DNA of 35,637 nt from Cyanobacteria bacterium K_Offshore_surface_m2_239 (GTDB lineage: Bacteria > Cyanobacteriota > Cyanobacteriia > PCC-6307 > Cyanobiaceae), in contig VGQX01000014.1 in the NCBI GenBank assembly GCA_016882305.1, positions 1 through 35,637 on the forward strand, read 5' to 3'. The position numbers and the translations under genes were made by a program. Under the pieces are notes generated by a model. It made no database searches and had not been told where the DNA came from. It worked only from the letters and a program-made list of their open reading frames with translations. Below, one piece after another: positions 32,779 through 35,637 of this stretch; position 1 is the stretch's first letter, and every line of letters begins with the position of its first letter.

Positions 32779-35637
32779 GTGTCCACCCCACCGGCTTCCG
32801 CTGCCTCGTCCTACAAGGACACCCTCAACCTGCTGGACACGCCCTTCGCGATGCGGGCCAACGCCCGCAAGCGGGAGCCCGAGCTGCAGGCCTTCTGGGC
32901 GGAGCAGCGGCTCTACGAGCGCCTGGCCCGCAGCGGCCCGTCAGACGCGGGCCGCCCCGCCTTCACCCTCCATGACGGCCCCCCCTACGCCAACGGCGCC
33001 CTGCACGTGGGCCATGCCCTCAACAAGATCCTCAAGGACATCATCAACAAGCACGCCCTGCTTCAGGGCAAGAGGGCCCGCTTCCGGCCGGGCTGGGACT
33101 GCCATGGCCTGCCGATCGAGTTGAAGGTGCTGCAAACCCTCCGCCCGGAGGAGCGCCAGGCCCTCACGCCGCTCGACCTGCGCCGTCGCGCCCGCGCCTA
33201 CGCCCTGGAGCAGGTGGAGCTCCAGCGGCGCGGCTTCCAGCGCTGGGGGATCTGGGGCGACTGGGAGGAGCCCTACCTCACGTTGGACAAGGCCTACGAA
33301 GCGGCCCAGATCGGTGTTTTCGGCCGCATGGCCCTGGCGGGCCACATCTATCGCGGCCTCAAGCCGGTCCACTGGAGCCCCAGCTCCCGCACGGCCCTGG
33401 CGGAGGCGGAGCTCGAATATCCCGAGGGCCACACCTCCGCCAGCGTCTATGTGGCCTTTCCGGTGGTGGAGGTGCCTCCCAGCCTGCAGACCCCCTTGCG
33501 GTTGGCGGGCATCGAGGGGCCGACGGACCACGACCACCGCGAGCAGCTGTTCGTGGCCATCTGGACCACCACGCCCTGGACCCTGCCGGCCAACCTGGCC
33601 GTGTCGGTGAACGGGAACCTCGACTACGCGATCTGCCGGGACGGCAGCGCCGAGGCGCCCCGCTACCTCGTGGTGGCGGCGGCCCTGGTGGAGCGGCTCA
33701 GCCAGACCCTGGAGCGCCCCCTGGAGGCCCTGGCGACGGTGAAGGGCAGCGAGCTGGTGGGCCTGCTCTACCGCCATCCCCTGCTCGATCGCACCAGCCC
33801 CGTGGTGGTGGGGGGTGACTACATCACCACTGAATCGGGCACGGGCCTGGTGCACACCGCCCCGGGTCACGGGGTGGACGACTTCCTCACGGGCCGCGCC
33901 CATGGCCTGGGGGTGCTCTGCCCGGTGGACGAGGGCGGCACCCTCACCGATGAGGCGGGGCCCTTCGCCGGGCTCAACGTGCTCAAGGATGCCAACCCGG
34001 CGATCATCCAGGCGCTGCGCGACTCCGGCACGCTGCTGGCGGAGCAGGCCTACGCCCACCGCTACCCCTACGACTGGCGCACGAAGAAGCCGGTGATCTT
34101 CCGGGCCACGGAGCAGTGGTTCGCCTCCGTGGAGGGCTTCCGCGAGCAGGCCCTGGCGGCCATCGCCGAGGTGTGCTGGTTGCCGGAGAGCGGCCGCAAT
34201 CGCATCGAGGCGATGGTGCGGGAGCGGGGCGACTGGTGCATCTCCCGCCAGCGCCACTGGGGGGTGCCGATTCCCGTCTTTTATCACCGCAGCAGCGGGG
34301 AGGTGCTCCTCGACAAGGAGAGCCTCGACCACCTCCAGGCCCTGATCGCCGCCCATGGCTCGGATGTGTGGTGGGAGCGGACGGAAGCGGAGCTGCTGCC
34401 ACCCTCCCGGGCGGCGGAGGCCGACCAGTGGCGCAAGGGCACGGACACGATGGATGTGTGGTTCGATTCCGGCTCCTCCTGGGCGGGGGTGCTGGGGGGG
34501 CTGACACCCAGCGCCGACGCCCCCACCGGCCTGAACTATCCCGCTGATCTCTATCTGGAGGGCTCCGATCAACACCGCGGCTGGTTCCAGAGCAGCCTGC
34601 TCACCTCCGTGGCCGTCCATGGCCACGCGCCCTACAACAAGGTGCTCACCCACGGCTTTGTGCTGGATGAGAAGGGGCGCAAGATGAGCAAATCCCTGGG
34701 CAATGTGGTGGATCCGGCGGTGTTGGTGGAGGGGGGCGCCAATGAGAAGCAGGCGCCGGCCTATGGCGCCGATGTGCTGCGGTTGTGGGTGAGCTCCGTC
34801 GACTACTCCGCCGATGTTCCCCTCGGCCCTGGCATTGTGAAGCAGCTGGCGGATGTCTATCGCAAGGTGCGCAACACCGCCCGCTATCTGCTCGGCAACC
34901 TCCATGATTTTGTCCCCGACCGAGATGCGGTGGCCATCGCTGAGCTCCCCCTGCTGGATCGCTGGATGCTGGCGCGCACCGCCACGCTGATCGATGAGGT
35001 GAACCGCTATTTCGAAGCCTTTGAGTTCTATCGCTTTTATCAGGCCCTGCAGAACTTCTGCGTGGTGGATCTTTCCAATGTCTATCTGGATATCGCCAAG
35101 GATCGGCTCTATGTGAGCGGCGCCGACGACTTCCGCCGCCGCAGCTGCCAGACCGTGTTGCATCTGGTGGTGGAACGGCTGGCGGGGTTGATCGCGCCGG
35201 TGTTGTGCCATATGGCGGAGGACATCTGGCAGAACCTGCCCTACAGGGACAAGGCCAAGGAGGTGGAACCTTCGGTGTTTGAGCGGGGTTGGCCCGCGGT
35301 GCCGGAGGAGTGGAAATGGGACAACGCCTACGACTTCGAAACCCATGCCCACATAAAGGATCTGCTCTTGGGGTTGCGGCCTCTGGTCAATCGCGGCCTG
35401 GAGCGCTGTCGCCAGCAGCCGACCGGCGGCGCGGCAACCGGCGGCGCGGCAACCCGTGGGGCGGCCCCCGGGAAGGGGATCGGCGCCTCCCTGGAGGCGC
35501 AGGTTCAGCTCTCCTTCGCCAACGACCACCCCCTGCGGGCGGCGCTCGACACTCTGGAGCGCAGCGCCCATCCGGAGGTCGACAACCTCAAGGATTGGCT
35601 GCAGGTGTCCGCCCTGGCGATCGACGGCCCCCCCCCG
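32779..35637 (+). CDS. ileS: Isoleucyl-tRNA synthetase (3' partial)
   Basis: The first 953 codons start at a GTG at 32779 and stay open to the window edge. Class I features are HVGH (residues 76-79, in 'PPYANGALHVGHA'), 'WDCHGLPIE', the editing domain with 'GTGLVHTAPGHG' and 'WRTKKPVIFRATEQWF', and KMSKS (635-639). The anticodon-binding domain follows. Near residue 885 there is an extra Gly/Ala/Thr-rich stretch encoded by 15-base repeats. It charges tRNA-Ile and is essential. The C-terminal end, including any zinc domain, lies outside the window. Confidence 0.96.
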   Translation, partial: MSTPPASAASSYKDTLNLLDTPFAMRANARKREPELQAFWAEQRLYERLARSGPSDAGRPAFTLHDGPPYANGALHVGHALNKILKDIINKHALLQGKRARFRPGWDCHGLPIELKVLQTLRPEERQALTPLDLRRRARAYALEQVELQRRGFQRWGIWGDWEEPYLTLDKAYEAAQIGVFGRMALAGHIYRGLKPVHWSPSSRTALAEAELEYPEGHTSASVYVAFPVVEVPPSLQTPLRLAGIEGPTDHDHREQLFVAIWTTTPWTLPANLAVSVNGNLDYAICRDGSAEAPRYLVVAAALVERLSQTLERPLEALATVKGSELVGLLYRHPLLDRTSPVVVGGDYITTESGTGLVHTAPGHGVDDFLTGRAHGLGVLCPVDEGGTLTDEAGPFAGLNVLKDANPAIIQALRDSGTLLAEQAYAHRYPYDWRTKKPVIFRATEQWFASVEGFREQALAAIAEVCWLPESGRNRIEAMVRERGDWCISRQRHWGVPIPVFYHRSSGEVLLDKESLDHLQALIAAHGSDVWWERTEAELLPPSRAAEADQWRKGTDTMDVWFDSGSSWAGVLGGLTPSADAPTGLNYPADLYLEGSDQHRGWFQSSLLTSVAVHGHAPYNKVLTHGFVLDEKGRKMSKSLGNVVDPAVLVEGGANEKQAPAYGADVLRLWVSSVDYSADVPLGPGIVKQLADVYRKVRNTARYLLGNLHDFVPDRDAVAIAELPLLDRWMLARTATLIDEVNRYFEAFEFYRFYQALQNFCVVDLSNVYLDIAKDRLYVSGADDFRRRSCQTVLHLVVERLAGLIAPVLCHMAEDIWQNLPYRDKAKEVEPSVFERGWPAVPEEWKWDNAYDFETHAHIKDLLLGLRPLVNRGLERCRQQPTGGAATGGAATRGAAPGKGIGASLEAQVQLSFANDHPLRAALDTLERSAHPEVDNLKDWLQVSALAIDGPPP
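35425..35469 (+). repeat. Two and a half 15-base repeats in ileS
   Basis: GGCGGCGCGGCAACC occurs at 35425-35439 and 35440-35454, followed by a degenerate third copy to 35469. It encodes a GGAAT-type repeat in the C-terminal domain of IleRS and keeps the frame. Confidence 0.85.

Noticed and set aside
32941-35571. Minus-strand open frame of 876 codons
   Set aside because: It is antisense to ileS, whose signature motifs are clear; high GC keeps the opposite frame open. The product is a low-complexity Arg/Gly/His/Pro string without family features.

Overview
The window is high-GC cyanobacterial chromosome, most likely from a Synechococcus/Cyanobium-type picocyanobacterium. Support comes from a ferredoxin-type assimilatory nitrate reductase (narB, 5'-truncated by the window edge), a CrtR-type beta-carotene hydroxylase, a DUF6679 protein, a Ycf66-like protein, a very short conserved thylakoid-type membrane protein, and HIP1 octamers (GCGATCGC at 8419, 9765 and 10092). 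No CRISPR array, rRNA or intact insertion sequence is visible. One tRNA-Leu(UAG) is present.

Layout. 1-894: 3' part of narB. 1258-2815: a secreted PEP-CTERM-like protein and an orphan methyltransferase. 2908-5331 (minus): a CPBP intramembrane protease with a very large N-terminal domain. 5434-7231: an AT-richer accessory patch with an unknown HEPN-like protein, a possible csx17 remnant and a membrane-anchored coiled-coil protein whose coil is open in two frames. 7222-14552 (minus): a long co-directional run made of a secreted unknown, two flotillin/SPFH proteins, an NfeD-like stub, and a TRAP transporter (P-Q-M) whose genes overlap each other and a GXWXG/DUF4334 gene. 14691-15500 (minus): a second orphan methyltransferase. 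15632-16189 (minus): moaB.

16442-23488 is visibly AT-richer and looks acquired. It holds an FAD-dependent phytoene-desaturase-like oxidoreductase, an isoprenyl diphosphate synthase, a small phasin-like helical protein, and a 1102-residue zinc-ribbon/class III cyclase/AAA/TPR signalling protein. It is followed by a Crp/Fnr-type regulator that leads into moaD-moaE. This island is the best candidate for an undescribed system: an isoprenoid-modifying pathway beside a putative cyclic-nucleotide signalling gene and a cyclic-nucleotide-type regulator.

24346-27952: the rest of the molybdenum cofactor genes (moaD, moaE, moeA, moaC), with a polysaccharide pyruvyl transferase-like gene inserted. With narB and moaB these suggest an ancestral nitrate-assimilation/Moco region that has been broken up by accessory insertions. 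28049-35637 is ordinary core: a 44-residue membrane protein, DUF6679, a creatininase-family protein, gatC, crtR, a LysR-like regulator, tRNA-Leu, a Ycf66-like protein and ileS (3'-truncated by the window edge).
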